Counted from the stretch's first letter, positions 1 through 8,206 are shown. The stretch: 64,000 nucleotides of DNA from Oscillospiraceae bacterium (GCA_015067675.1 SVMB01000008.1:1-64000), one strand, 5' to 3'. Numbers and translations are program-made. The notes: generated from the letters alone by a model not told the origin.

Positions 1-326
1 GACAGTCTTCTGGAACGAACCTCGTTGAGGATCATGGCCAGAATAACAGCCAGCGTGGTATTGAGAAGAATGAATACGATGTTGTAGGCAACGGTATTGC
101 GGGTGATCACCCATGCATCGGTGGTCTTGAACAGGAACTCGAAGTTCTTCAGACCGATGAACTCGGAGCCGAAGATACCCTTGCGGTAATTGAACTTCTG
201 GAAGGCCACGATAACACCGAACTTGGGCAGGTAACTGAACATGAAGACGACAGCCACTGCAGGCAGGGCCATGAGGTGCAGAACCCAATAGTCCCGCATG
301 TGTTTGGCTAATTTTTTGAAGAACAT
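1..326 (-). CDS. ABC sugar transporter permease, LplB-type (3' end outside window)
   Basis: This is the N-terminal part (about 108 codons) of a binding-protein-dependent ABC permease; the rest lies beyond the left edge. The protein begins MFFKKLAKHMRDYWVLH and has a first membrane segment (about residues 13-35). It continues with FGVIVAFQKFNYRKGIFGS and a second hydrophobic segment, VAYNIVFILLNTTLAVILA, the usual N-terminal layout of LplB/YtcP-type permeases that import complex carbohydrates. The start at 326 has GGTGGAG about 7 nt upstream and a promoter at 502-530. The solute-binding protein and second permease are not visible, so the substrate is unknown. Family assignment is firm; the substrate class is inference. 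Confidence 0.85.
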   Translation of the reverse strand, partial: MFFKKLAKHMRDYWVLHLMALPAVAVVFMFSYLPKFGVIVAFQKFNYRKGIFGSEFIGLKNFEFLFKTTDAWVITRNTVAYNIVFILLNTTLAVILAMILNEVRSRRL

Positions 327-501
327 CTTACTCCACCTTTCCGATTTCTTGCCGCGCTTGGACATTCTGAAAATATGTACAGTCGGCATCTGCCGACGGG
401 CGCGCAGTTTTCTTTTCCCGTGCAGAGAATTTGTTAGCGACAATTGTAGATTCTGTGCATCATGTAATTCAGAAACTATTTGTATTTATTGAATATAGCA
501 T

Positions 502-530
502 ATTATAAACCGTCTTTCTATTTTTCGCAA
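502..530 (-). promoter_or_regulatory. Sigma-A type promoter for the ABC permease
   Basis: On the minus strand TTGCGA (525-530) and TATAAT (502-507) are separated by 17 bp. Transcription would start near 495 and give a leader of roughly 170 nt before the permease start at 326. Confidence 0.7.
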
Positions 531-975
531 TTGACTTTTGTGCCTAATATATCCCTCGCGTTTTATACACTATGCACAATCAACCCTATTTTTTCCGTCA
601 AAACAAATGATTCTCATTCGTAATTTTTGTGCATTTTACTTCTTTTTATTTCTTAGAATCTATGCATTTACCGAACATTCATCATTTAATTCAATATTAT
701 CAGATTACTTTTGTCTCATTTCAGGAACTATTTTGAAAACATCTCATTTTCTTTCTGTACATTTCTTCCAACGGTTGGTTTTATGCGCAAATTGTCGAAT
801 ATGCAAATTTCTCTTACGTTTTTGCAAAGCATTTAAAACAAAGGCAAAAAAATGCCAAATTCCATCCAATTCTGCGCTTTATTTTCACAAATCGTCCCAA
901 AAAGCGGATGAAACGCGCATTATTCACAGTTTTGTACTCCTTTTTACTGACTCGCTGAAATTCTTCCTCCGGCTC
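531..975. other. AT-rich intergenic region without a supported gene
   Basis: This stretch between the permease promoter and the trmB promoter is clearly richer in A and T than the rest of the window. Open frames exist on both strands, but they have no ribosome site, no recognisable domain and low-complexity Phe/Ser/Cys-rich translations. I see no RNA gene or repeat in it. Confidence 0.6.
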
Positions 976-1004
976 TTGCGGCTTTGCCGCAGGCATGGTA
1001 TAAT
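976..1004 (+). promoter_or_regulatory. Promoter for trmB, with an inverted repeat on the -35
   Basis: TTGCGG (976-981) and TATAAT (999-1004) are 17 bp apart. A short inverted repeat, TGCGGC-ttt-GCCGCA (977-991), covers the -35 element and part of the spacer; it could be an operator or chance. Confidence 0.65.
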
Positions 1005-1044
1005 AACGGTACAATCATTCTATCATTAAGTGAGGACCTTTTCT

Positions 1045-1776
1045 ATGCGCATGCGACGCAAAAAGAACCTGATTCCCCGCCTGGAGCGCTGTGCTCAGGT
1101 CACAATTGATGATCCCGCGGCACTGCGCGGCAACTGGCGCAGTCTTTTTCCCGCCGCCCGTGCTCTCCATCTTGAACTGGGCTGCGGCAAGGGGCAGTTC
1201 ATCCGCAAGCTTGCCGCTCTGAATCCCGATATCCTTTATATAGCCATGGAGAAGGACCCCAGCTGCATCGTGATGGCCATGGAAAAGGCTCAAGCGGAGA
1301 ATATCCCCAACGTGTTCTTCATCCTCGGCGACGCTGCTCTTCTCCCCGATTTCTTTGCTCCCGGCGAAGTCGATCTGATCTACATCAACTTCTGCGATCC
1401 CTGGACGCGCAAGAACAAGTACGCCAAGCGCCGTCTGACCCATCGCAACTTCATCGCCCGCTACAAGCAGATCATTGCCGTGAACGGTCATCTTTGCATG
1501 AAGACCGACAACGTACCGCTCTTTGAGTTCTCCGTGGAGGAAGTACCCGCCTGCGGTCTGGAACTCATCAGCGTCACCCGTGATCTGCACGCCACCGACA
1601 TTCCCAACATCATGACCGAATACGAGACCCGCTTCTCCGAGCAGGGCATCAAGATCAACCGTCTCGAGGCAATCTTCACCGAGGAATGCCTCAACACCCC
1701 CATCCCCGGTGTTGATACCGACGAGGATGAGGATGATGACGACGAGGACGAAGAAGCCGCTGAAGTAACGGAATAA
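1045..1776 (+). CDS. trmB: tRNA (guanine-N7-)-methyltransferase TrmB
   Basis: A 243-residue SAM-dependent methyltransferase that makes m7G46 in the variable loop of tRNAs. The SAM-binding motif LELGCGKGQF is at residues 43-52. The family motif NFCDPWTRKNKYAKRRL begins at about residue 115, where the usual form is NFPDPWxKxRHxKRRL. The TEYE motif is at 191-194. I chose ATG 1045 because GTGAGGA lies just upstream and MRMRRKKN matches the family N-terminus; a GTG at 1030 is possible but is itself part of that ribosome site. The last 20 residues are a strongly acidic Asp/Glu tail that the core enzyme does not need. The gene is alone between its promoter and a hairpin terminator. Confidence 0.93.
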   Translation: MRMRRKKNLIPRLERCAQVTIDDPAALRGNWRSLFPAARALHLELGCGKGQFIRKLAALNPDILYIAMEKDPSCIVMAMEKAQAENIPNVFFILGDAALLPDFFAPGEVDLIYINFCDPWTRKNKYAKRRLTHRNFIARYKQIIAVNGHLCMKTDNVPLFEFSVEEVPACGLELISVTRDLHATDIPNIMTEYETRFSEQGIKINRLEAIFTEECLNTPIPGVDTDEDEDDDDEDEEAAEVTE

Positions 1777-1790
1777 TCCCATAAAGCAGA

Positions 1791-1828
1791 ACACGCCCAA
1801 AGGTATAAAACCTTCGGGCGTGTTTTTG
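1791..1828 (+). terminator. Terminator after trmB
   Basis: ACACGCCC (1791-1798) pairs with GGGCGTGT (1816-1823), with an inner AGGT/ACCT stem, followed by a T run. It lies between convergent trmB and rsmA; the reverse side lacks a good T run. Confidence 0.8.
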
Positions 1829-1830
1829 AC

Positions 1831-2673
1831 TTATTTTTGAAGCGCGGCTGCAAGCTTTGCAAATTCCTCCGGGCTCAGCCGCTCGCCGCGGATGCGCGGA
1901 TCCCATCCGCATTCGGTCAGCACGGCTGCCGCCTGCCCCTTAGGGCAAAGGCCCGCCATTTCCAGGCCGTTTGACAGGGTCTTGCGCCGCTGGGCAAACG
2001 CCGCGTGAACCACGCGTGAAAACATCGGCCAGAGTTCTTCCCCAACCGCCGGCGTTTCCCGCTTTTCAAAGGTAATCACCGCCGAATCCACATGCGGCTG
2101 CGGCACAAAGCAGGACGCCGGCACCGTGAAGAGCTCCCTGGCATCGTAATGCGCGCGCAATAGCACCGTCAGAACCCCATAACGCTCGGTTCCGGGCTTT
2201 GCCGTCAGGCGGTCGGTGACTTCCTTTTGTACCATGACCGTCATGCGCCGGAAGAAATGCTGTTGGGCAAGAGCCGTGAGCACCGGCGTTGTGATATTAT
2301 AAGGAAGATTGGCACAAAGAGTCGGCGTCAGCTCCGATCCCATTTCGGCGCAGATCGAGGCAAAATCCGCTTTCAGCGCATCGCCGTTGATGACACGCAG
2401 GTTATCAAAGCCTGCCATTGTCTCCTCAAGCACCGGCAGCAGCCGGGTATCAAGCTCGACAGAGGTGACCTTCGCCGCCGTGCGGCAGAGCTGATTGGTC
2501 AGCGCACCGTGACCGGGGCCGATTTCCACCACGCAGCAGCTTTCATCAACGGTAGCTGCGATATTCTGTGCGATGCGCGGCTCCGTCAGAAAGTTTTGTC
2601 CCATGCCTTTGGAAAACTGGTGTCCGTGCTTTTCCAGCAGCGCCCGGATCCAGACCGGATCGTACAGATTCAT
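1831..2673 (-). CDS. rsmA: 16S rRNA dimethyladenosine transferase RsmA (KsgA)
   Basis: A 280-residue enzyme that dimethylates two adjacent adenines in the 3'-terminal helix of 16S rRNA during small-subunit maturation. The N-terminal GMGQNFL (about 23-29) is the family entry motif. SAM motif I, EIGPGHGALT, is at 50-59 and the catalytic NLPYNI is at 122-127. The C-terminal helical domain contains QRRKTL. Length is normal. It starts 8 bp after the stop of the upstream G5/3D gene, so the two are co-transcribed from the promoter at 3832-3860; rsmA next to a YabE-type gene is a common Firmicute arrangement. Confidence 0.95.
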   Translation of the reverse strand: MNLYDPVWIRALLEKHGHQFSKGMGQNFLTEPRIAQNIAATVDESCCVVEIGPGHGALTNQLCRTAAKVTSVELDTRLLPVLEETMAGFDNLRVINGDALKADFASICAEMGSELTPTLCANLPYNITTPVLTALAQQHFFRRMTVMVQKEVTDRLTAKPGTERYGVLTVLLRAHYDARELFTVPASCFVPQPHVDSAVITFEKRETPAVGEELWPMFSRVVHAAFAQRRKTLSNGLEMAGLCPKGQAAAVLTECGWDPRIRGERLSPEEFAKLAAALQK

Positions 2674-2681
2674 ATGCTTCC

Positions 2682-3662
2682 CTACTCTTCTTCGATGATG
2701 TAGACCACAGCCTTACGGTAACCAAAGCTGTAGCATTCTTTTAAGGTATCAAAATACAGGTCTATGCGGTTTCCCTTGATCTTGCCGCCGGTATCCTCAG
2801 CGGTACAGACGCCGTAAAACCAGGTGCCGTCCGGCGCCTGGACGTAAAGCTTTGAATTGAGCGGAATCACGCGGGGATCCACTGCGATGGCGCCGAAGCG
2901 CGCGGTGGTACCGGTCTTGGTGATATTGAAGCTCTTACCCTCGCAGGTATAGGCCGTGGCGCCCACGTTGAGCTTCTTGGAATAGTTAAGTACCGTGCCG
3001 TCATCAAAGGAGAGGGTTTTGCTCTCTTCGTTCACGGTCGGCAGCACGTAGGTACCGGTCTCCACCACGGCAGTGGTGGGTTCTTTGGTCACCACAGAGG
3101 AGGTCAGCGTCCGATTGACCTCTACACCGTCATGGTATTCCACTTCCCAGGTTTCCCGCAAACTGCCGTTGATGCCTTCGGTGAGCACAATCGTCTCTCC
3201 CACCATCATCCGGTCGTTAGGCACTTCCTGGATTTCGTACTTGATGAGGACATCCTTTGTTTCCTGCTTGCCGGTAACACGGGTAATCCGCAGCTGCATG
3301 CCGGCATAGACTTCATCGCCTGCCTCACAGCTGAGAATATCCCGGCTGCCCAGCGTCACACCGGCTTTTGCCAAAGCCTCGGACACGGTTCCGCCGTCCG
3401 TTCGCAGCTCGATTCGTTTGCCGTCCACATCGATTGTCAGATCCAGCACGCCGCCGGCATCAACATACTGCAGACCGCTTTCCGTTCCGTCGGCACCGGT
3501 CATGAGCTGAAAGCTCAGCGGTTTGAGATCCTCCGGAACAGGGGCCAGCTTCGGCATGAGAAAGGAGATACTCAGCATCGCAGCTCCCATCAGCAGCCAG
3601 ATTCCCGGCAGACGCGAACGCAGCTGCGCAGCGGCAGTCCGTTTTCGTCGATACTGTTGCAT
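2682..3662 (-). CDS. Cell-wall protein with DUF348, G5 and 3D domains (YabE-like)
   Basis: A 326-residue protein with a short basic N-terminus, one membrane segment (about 20-36) acting as anchor or signal, a DUF348 ubiquitin-like module (about 73-125), a G5 domain (about 128-205) and a C-terminal 3D domain. The three conserved aspartates of the 3D domain are visible in AVDPRVIP, CTAEDTGG and RIDLYF. 3D domains form the double-psi-barrel active site of lytic transglycosylase-type cell-wall enzymes related to resuscitation-promoting factors, so a peptidoglycan-remodelling role outside the membrane is likely. ATG 3662 has AGGAG upstream and is preferred to an upstream ATG that lacks one. A long structured leader precedes the gene. 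Confidence 0.85.
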   Translation of the reverse strand: MQQYRRKRTAAAQLRSRLPGIWLLMGAAMLSISFLMPKLAPVPEDLKPLSFQLMTGADGTESGLQYVDAGGVLDLTIDVDGKRIELRTDGGTVSEALAKAGVTLGSRDILSCEAGDEVYAGMQLRITRVTGKQETKDVLIKYEIQEVPNDRMMVGETIVLTEGINGSLRETWEVEYHDGVEVNRTLTSSVVTKEPTTAVVETGTYVLPTVNEESKTLSFDDGTVLNYSKKLNVGATAYTCEGKSFNITKTGTTARFGAIAVDPRVIPLNSKLYVQAPDGTWFYGVCTAEDTGGKIKGNRIDLYFDTLKECYSFGYRKAVVYIIEEE

Positions 3663-3717
3663 TGTAATGACTCCTGTCAGGTTTCCCGAATTATGTCGTT
3701 TCAATTATGTAAAGAAA

Positions 3718-3763
3718 CCGAACCAGCGAAGAGGAGAGCATTCTTTCCCGTTCGCCGGTTCGG
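3718..3763 (-). promoter_or_regulatory. Structured 5' leader hairpin of the G5/3D gene
   Basis: CCGAACCaGCGAA (3718-3730) pairs with TTCGCcGGTTCGG (3751-3763), a 12-bp stem with one mismatch and a 20-nt loop. It lies in the roughly 160-nt leader between the promoter and the start codon. Riboswitches for c-di-AMP often precede cell-wall genes of this kind, but I could not match that consensus, so the identity is open. Confidence 0.45.
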
Positions 3764-3831
3764 CCAATTGATCATCCACTGTTCGGTTTCCGGCGGAAAA
3801 GTTTGCTGTCTGCTCCCGCTGCATTAGAGCC

Positions 3832-3860
3832 ATTATACACTTGTGCGCCATTTTTGTCAA
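3832..3860 (-). promoter_or_regulatory. Consensus promoter of the G5/3D-rsmA operon
   Basis: TTGACA (3855-3860) and TATAAT (3832-3837) on the minus strand, spaced by exactly 17 bp. Confidence 0.85.
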
Positions 3861-3953
3861 GTTTTTAGTGTGAATTTCCTGTGTTATGTAAAATATAGTG
3901 TATTTTTAAATGTATTTAGTTCGTTTTTCGAACCGGTATTTTCAGAGTCAAAA

Positions 3954-3977
3954 AGCGCCGGTTTTTAAACCGGCGCT
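3954..3977 (-). terminator. Terminator of the Fe-S enzyme operon
   Basis: AGCGCCGGTTT pairs with AAACCGGCGCT around a 2-nt centre, with a T run after it on the minus strand. It follows the stop codon at 4000. Confidence 0.85.
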
Positions 3978-3999
3978 CATCATGGTTCATGATACGGTT

Positions 4000-5070
4000 T
4001 TACTCTCCCGAAACAAACACTTTCTTCCAGACCGACTCACAATAAGAGCATTTGGTGCAGTTTTTGTCACAGGATGTGGTACGTTCGTACCAATCTTCGG
4101 GGAAACGATCGTTGTCGATGACGCGGGGAGCAAAGAGCGGGCCGTGGCCGGGCTCAAAGAGGTCGGCGAGATTGCCGTGAAAGGATTGGCGCGCATAAGC
4201 ATCGATGACCATGGCAGGCAGCGCATGCATGCGGGTAGCAAGCTTTGCACAGTCAGTCAGCCCCACGTAATGGTGCAGATCCTCCGGGCGGATCCAGGTA
4301 TTCTGCAAAAACGCATGCCGGTTTTCACTCTTTGAGAAGTAGCCGCGGCAGGCGCTGGCACCTGCCCAGGGGATATTGGCCTTGGACAGAATCCCGGCCT
4401 CATGGGCAACGGCATTGTCGTGGAATGTCTGCATGGAGCAGTTGCGCAGGCAGCCGCTGTTGACCAGCATCGACACACCCTTGCCGTTTTTGCGCAGATA
4501 CTCCGACAGTTCCGTCAGAGCCTGCAGATCACGGTTGATGTCGCGGCAGATGCAGAAGGAGTCAAACAGATGCTCCACATACTGCACACCCTTGATGGTG
4601 CCGATGCGCATATTGACAGAGGCTCGCACGTCGATATTCCTGTCAAAGCGATGGACGATCTCCGCTGTGACAGGAGAAGTCGTCGTCACAACCGCCGGGG
4701 CGCAATCCTTATATGCCAGGTATTCCAGCACCGATACCACCCGACGCTCGTGTGCAAGACTCAGTGCATCATCGCCGTTGCAGGCGGCGTTGAGCAGCAG
4801 GTCAAGCTTCACGCCCATGTCGGCAATCGCACCGATTTCGTCGATGAGCCGCTCGGTGGCGTCAAAATCGGTATACCCGCTCTCATCGCCCAGAGGGCTT
4901 CTGCCGCTGGCCATGCCGGTGAAGGCAAAATACACCTCGCCGATGGACTCACGGTAGCGGGAAACGATCTCGGGGAAGGGCATCTGCCCCTCCCCGGTCA
5001 TGCTGTAACCCACGCAGAGCGGAATCGGCGATACGCGCTTCACAGCGGACTCAGTCGGGTTCTTTTTCAT
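4000..5070 (-). CDS. U32 (UbiU/UbiV-like) family TIM-barrel Fe-S protein
   Basis: A 356-residue soluble protein resembling the collagenase-like U32 family. The stretch beginning NSGCLRNCSM, followed by a Phe-His, matches the Cys-containing part of U32 proteins, whose cysteines bind a [4Fe-4S] cluster in UbiU/UbiV. The C-terminus carries another Cys group, CDKNCTKCSYC, so one or two clusters are plausible. The start has no clear ribosome site. Its first 20 bp overlap the end of the upstream reductive-dehalogenase-like gene (5051-5070), so translation is probably coupled and the two proteins likely act together. The substrate is unknown. Family placement is moderately confident; other TIM-barrel radical or Fe-S enzymes cannot be excluded. 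Confidence 0.6.
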   Translation of the reverse strand: MKKNPTESAVKRVSPIPLCVGYSMTGEGQMPFPEIVSRYRESIGEVYFAFTGMASGRSPLGDESGYTDFDATERLIDEIGAIADMGVKLDLLLNAACNGDDALSLAHERRVVSVLEYLAYKDCAPAVVTTTSPVTAEIVHRFDRNIDVRASVNMRIGTIKGVQYVEHLFDSFCICRDINRDLQALTELSEYLRKNGKGVSMLVNSGCLRNCSMQTFHDNAVAHEAGILSKANIPWAGASACRGYFSKSENRHAFLQNTWIRPEDLHHYVGLTDCAKLATRMHALPAMVIDAYARQSFHGNLADLFEPGHGPLFAPRVIDNDRFPEDWYERTTSCDKNCTKCSYCESVWKKVFVSGE

Positions 5071-6070
5071 GGGTCACGTACTTGGCGTTGTAATCGGGAT
5101 CGATGTAGGTACGGTTGCCGTTCTCGCTCCAGTCAACCTGCCAGGGACGGTTGCGGCGGAAGGGCTTCTTGAACTGATTCTTGATGACGCCGCGGGCTTC
5201 CATGCTGATCATGCAGGCACGGGTACAGCCGCGGGCGCCGCAGACAGCCTGTCCGGTATTATAGAGGTTCTTGGGTTTGTGCGTAAAGGGCGTATGGGAA
5301 CCCTTGATGATATCATCGCGGCCTTCCATGTAGCCGTCTCCCTTGCCGGGCTCGGTGTATTCGCCGCCGCGGAAGTAGTCGGAGCACTTCTTCAGATCGA
5401 TCTCACCCCACTCGACCTCGTGGCCGGCTAGGGTGACCTTGACGGTCTTGGTCTTGCTGATGCAGCCGCCGGGGCAGGCATCGGCGCAGGCCATACACTT
5501 GTTGCACAGCTTCGGGCCGTCGTAGATCGGATCGGGCTCCAGCTCCATCTCGGTGAGAACGACACCGATGCGCTGACGGGGACCGAACTCAGGCGTCAGG
5601 AACATCTTGCTGTAACCGATCTCGCCCAGACCCGCCAGATACGCGGCGATACGCAGATGAACCATAACGTCAGGAGCGGGCTTGCCGGGCTCGACGGGCA
5701 CACTGTAGCCTTCCCTGAGGGAACCGTCGTTGGTGATGGCACGCCAGTCGGACTGATGGCCGATGGGGATGGCTTCGTAGCCCTCATCCTCAATATGCTT
5801 ACAGAGGTTGATGACGGTCATGGGGATGTAGTTGTAGGTAAGGCCGCCGTAACCCATTGCGGAATAGTTGCTGAAGAAGGTACCTTCTTCGATACCGCGC
5901 AGGGAGCCGCGCATGACGCGGAAGCACATTACGATCATGCTCTTAGCTTCGGGCATGATGTAGCGGGGATCCATCTGCTTGGGAGCGCCTTCGAAGCGAT
6001 CCATCGAAGCGATACCGACGAGATCCGCGCCCAGGCTCTTGGCCAATGCCTTGACTTCTGCTGATGTCAT
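5051..6070 (-). CDS. Reductive-dehalogenase/QueG-like 4Fe-4S protein
   Basis: A 339-residue cytoplasmic protein. The N-terminal part (from MTSAEVKALAKSLGADLVGI) resembles the cobalamin-binding fold shared by epoxyqueuosine reductase QueG and reductive dehalogenases. The centre has a ferredoxin motif CNKCMACADACPGGC, and a second Cys group CGARGCTRAC lies near the end. There is no twin-arginine signal, so it is not a classical exported dehalogenase. Start 6070 has AAAGGAT upstream. It is the first gene of a two-gene operon with the U32-like protein and is divergent from an AraC regulator. The electron acceptor or substrate cannot be read from sequence. Confidence 0.7.
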   Translation of the reverse strand: MTSAEVKALAKSLGADLVGIASMDRFEGAPKQMDPRYIMPEAKSMIVMCFRVMRGSLRGIEEGTFFSNYSAMGYGGLTYNYIPMTVINLCKHIEDEGYEAIPIGHQSDWRAITNDGSLREGYSVPVEPGKPAPDVMVHLRIAAYLAGLGEIGYSKMFLTPEFGPRQRIGVVLTEMELEPDPIYDGPKLCNKCMACADACPGGCISKTKTVKVTLAGHEVEWGEIDLKKCSDYFRGGEYTEPGKGDGYMEGRDDIIKGSHTPFTHKPKNLYNTGQAVCGARGCTRACMISMEARGVIKNQFKKPFRRNRPWQVDWSENGNRTYIDPDYNAKYVTHEKEPD

Positions 6071-6093
6071 GGATTGCACATCCTTTCTGATTT

Positions 6094-6131
6094 GATACAG
6101 GCATTGTATCATGCTGCGCTTTCGCTTACAA
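6094..6131 (-). promoter_or_regulatory. Promoter with palindromic operator for the Fe-S enzyme operon
   Basis: TTGTAA (6126-6131) and TACAAT (6103-6108) are 17 bp apart on the minus strand. A perfect inverted repeat GATACA-ggcat-TGTATC (6094-6110) covers the -10 and start region, well placed for a repressor. The neighbouring AraC protein is a candidate regulator, although AraC sites are usually direct repeats. Confidence 0.6.
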
Positions 6132-6173
6132 TTCAAAAAAGACCTCAGTTTTTATAATTTTCGACGATTTGTC

Positions 6174-6201
6174 TTGTAATCTTCCCGCAGTCTGCTATAA
6201 T
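6174..6201 (+). promoter_or_regulatory. Promoter of the AraC-family regulator
   Basis: TTGTAA (6174-6179) and TATAAT (6196-6201) are 16 bp apart. Transcription would give a leader of about 70 nt to the ATG at 6280. Confidence 0.6.
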
Positions 6202-6279
6202 TATTTCATATGCAGTCCGTCTGCGCATTCTTTTCGTGCTTTATCGTCATTTTTTTGCATTTGTCAGGATCGATCTTTT

Positions 6280-7047
6280 ATGAAAAACGCAGATTTCACC
6301 GTATCCAACGTTTCTTTCGTCTACTACAGGAAATACAGTTCCAATTACGCCTTAAATGTTCGCAGCCGACGCTACAACGGCCTGACGCTGGTACTCTCCG
6401 GCAGCCTGTGCATCTCCTTTGATGACCAGACATACTCAGCCGGCCCCGGCAGCATCATTCTCCAGCGTACCGGTGACAGTTACCGGCTCTCCGTCGGCAG
6501 TGAAGAGGACGTGGAGTACATCGTCATCTCCTATCTGACCGAGCCTGCCGGGATTGTCCCGGAGCTTCTGCCGGAGCACGTCTTTCGTACCGAGCATATC
6601 CGTCGTTACCGCGACGCTTTCGAACAGGCTCTGCGGGTATATAACTCCCGGGGTATCTGCGCTTCACCTCTGCTGCGTGCGCTGGTTCAGGAGATCCTCT
6701 GCAACATCATCCGCGAAAGTTATCCCAAATCACTGCTTGCCGAGAACAATCCTGCCGCCATCGCCCGCTTTTTCATCGAGGAATACTTCGATCAGGACAT
6801 CTCCTCCGACGATATTGCCGAGGCGGCCGGCTGCTCCGCCTCCCATCTGCGGGTGCTCTTTCGCCGTGCCTACGGCGAAACGCCGATTCAGTTTCTCAAC
6901 CGCATCCGGGTCGAACGCGCCTGTGAGATGATTTCCAGCCGGATGTTCCGTCTGGACGAGGTCGCCGCTGCCTGCGGTTTCCAGAATGTCTACTACTTTA
7001 ACCGCGTATTCAAATCAATCACCGGTACAACCCCGGGGAAATACTGA
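6280..7047 (+). CDS. AraC-family transcriptional regulator with cupin-type sensor
   Basis: A 255-residue one-component regulator. The N-terminal 120 or so residues form a cupin-like AraC ligand domain (for example LTLVLSGSLCISFDDQTY and GPGSIILQRTGDSY). The C-terminal 100 residues hold the double helix-turn-helix, with ISSDDIAEAAGCSASHLRVLF and the signature ending AAACGFQNVYYFNRVFKSITG. Start 6280 has AGGAT upstream. It sits between the divergent Fe-S enzyme operon and the PHP hydrolase, so it probably regulates one or both. The ligand is unknown; sugar or aromatic ligands are typical of the family. Confidence 0.88.
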   Translation: MKNADFTVSNVSFVYYRKYSSNYALNVRSRRYNGLTLVLSGSLCISFDDQTYSAGPGSIILQRTGDSYRLSVGSEEDVEYIVISYLTEPAGIVPELLPEHVFRTEHIRRYRDAFEQALRVYNSRGICASPLLRALVQEILCNIIRESYPKSLLAENNPAAIARFFIEEYFDQDISSDDIAEAAGCSASHLRVLFRRAYGETPIQFLNRIRVERACEMISSRMFRLDEVAAACGFQNVYYFNRVFKSITGTTPGKY

Positions 7048-7120
7048 TCCGGTGAAAGAAATCTTCTGCGGCCGTCAATGCACAACGCCTGTGTTCTTTT
7101 TTCGCAGTCATCTGAATAAC

Positions 7121-7149
7121 TTGCGTTAATGACCAGAATGTGATAACAT
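7121..7149 (+). promoter_or_regulatory. Possible promoter for the PHP hydrolase
   Basis: TTGCGT (7121-7126) and TAACAT (7144-7149) are 17 bp apart. Both boxes are imperfect; the position relative to the ATG at 7186 is good. Confidence 0.4.
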
Positions 7150-7185
7150 ATGAAATACATCAAAACGTTTTCGGGAGGATTCAAT

Positions 7186-8202
7186 ATGAGCGCCGCCAAG
7201 CAGCTTTTGCCCCAGGTGCCCCGGTACTTCAAAGCAAACCTGCATACCCACAGCACAATCTCCGATGGTCAGCTTTCCCCGCAGGAGGTCAAGCAGCTTT
7301 ACAAGGATCTGGGTTATCAGATTCTTGCCCTTACCGATCACAATATCATTGTCGATCACTCCGACATGACGGAGCCGGATTTTCTCATGCTCACCGGTGT
7401 GGAGGTCAATTACAATCACAAAAACTATCGTCCCGGCTTTGACGGTCCGGTGTATCATTTCAATCTGATCTCGAAAAAACCGGATACACTCTGGATGCCG
7501 GGCAGCGCTCTTCACAGATATCCCGGAGGGCTCGAATACGAAAAGTATATGTACTGCGAGCAGATGGATATGTCCTACAGTTCGCACGGCGCCAATGCCA
7601 TGATCGCAAAAGCCAATGAGATGGGGTTTCTCGTGATGTATAACCATCCCACCTGGTCCTGCAACAGCTATCCGGACTACGCTCCGCTGAAAGGCTTGTG
7701 GGGAATGGAGCTGCGCAACAGCGAATGCTGTATGCTGGGCAATAACGAGAACAACGCCCGGGTCTTTAAGGATCTTTTGAATCTGGGTAATCAGCTCTAT
7801 CCTCTGGGAACGGACGATATGCACAAGCCCAGAGCAGCCGGTCTTTCCTGGATTATGGTTGGCGCACCGCAGCTTTGCTATGACAGTGTCATAACCGCTC
7901 TGGAAAACGGCGATTTCTATATGTCCTGCGGGCCGGAGATTTCCGGACTGTCGATCACCGGCAGCACCTTAAAAATCACCTGCTCTGATGCCCACCATAT
8001 CACCCTGGAAAGTCATGGCCGTTTTGCACGCCGCATGTCTGCCGAAGGCGGACGCTGGATCCGTGAGGCAGAATTCGACTTGACCGGCTTTTTTGCCAAA
8101 GCCGACAGCGAAGATATGTACATCCATCTCACCGTCACCGCACCCGACGGCAGCTATGCCGCTACACGCGCCTACTGCTTAAACGAGCTTAAACAAGAAT
8201 AA
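7186..8202 (+). CDS. PHP-domain metal-dependent hydrolase
   Basis: A 338-residue protein of the polymerase and histidinol phosphatase (PHP) superfamily. Metal-binding motifs are visible: NLHTHSTISDGQ near the N-terminus (HxH), ALTDHN about 40 residues later, a His in MYNHPTW and a closing GTDDMHK. These are the expected metal ligands for a phosphoesterase. ATG 7186 has GGAGG 7 nt upstream and is preferred to an upstream ATG. The C-terminal 100 residues look like an added beta-rich domain. It lies downstream of the AraC gene and ends at a strong terminator. The substrate is unknown. Confidence 0.8.
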   Translation: MSAAKQLLPQVPRYFKANLHTHSTISDGQLSPQEVKQLYKDLGYQILALTDHNIIVDHSDMTEPDFLMLTGVEVNYNHKNYRPGFDGPVYHFNLISKKPDTLWMPGSALHRYPGGLEYEKYMYCEQMDMSYSSHGANAMIAKANEMGFLVMYNHPTWSCNSYPDYAPLKGLWGMELRNSECCMLGNNENNARVFKDLLNLGNQLYPLGTDDMHKPRAAGLSWIMVGAPQLCYDSVITALENGDFYMSCGPEISGLSITGSTLKITCSDAHHITLESHGRFARRMSAEGGRWIREAEFDLTGFFAKADSEDMYIHLTVTAPDGSYAATRAYCLNELKQE

Positions 8203-8206
8203 GAAA

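Noticed and set aside
538-1029. Open frames in the AT-rich gap before trmB (both strands)
   Set aside because: No ribosome site, low-complexity Phe/Ser/Cys translation, no family likeness, and overlap with the trmB promoter.
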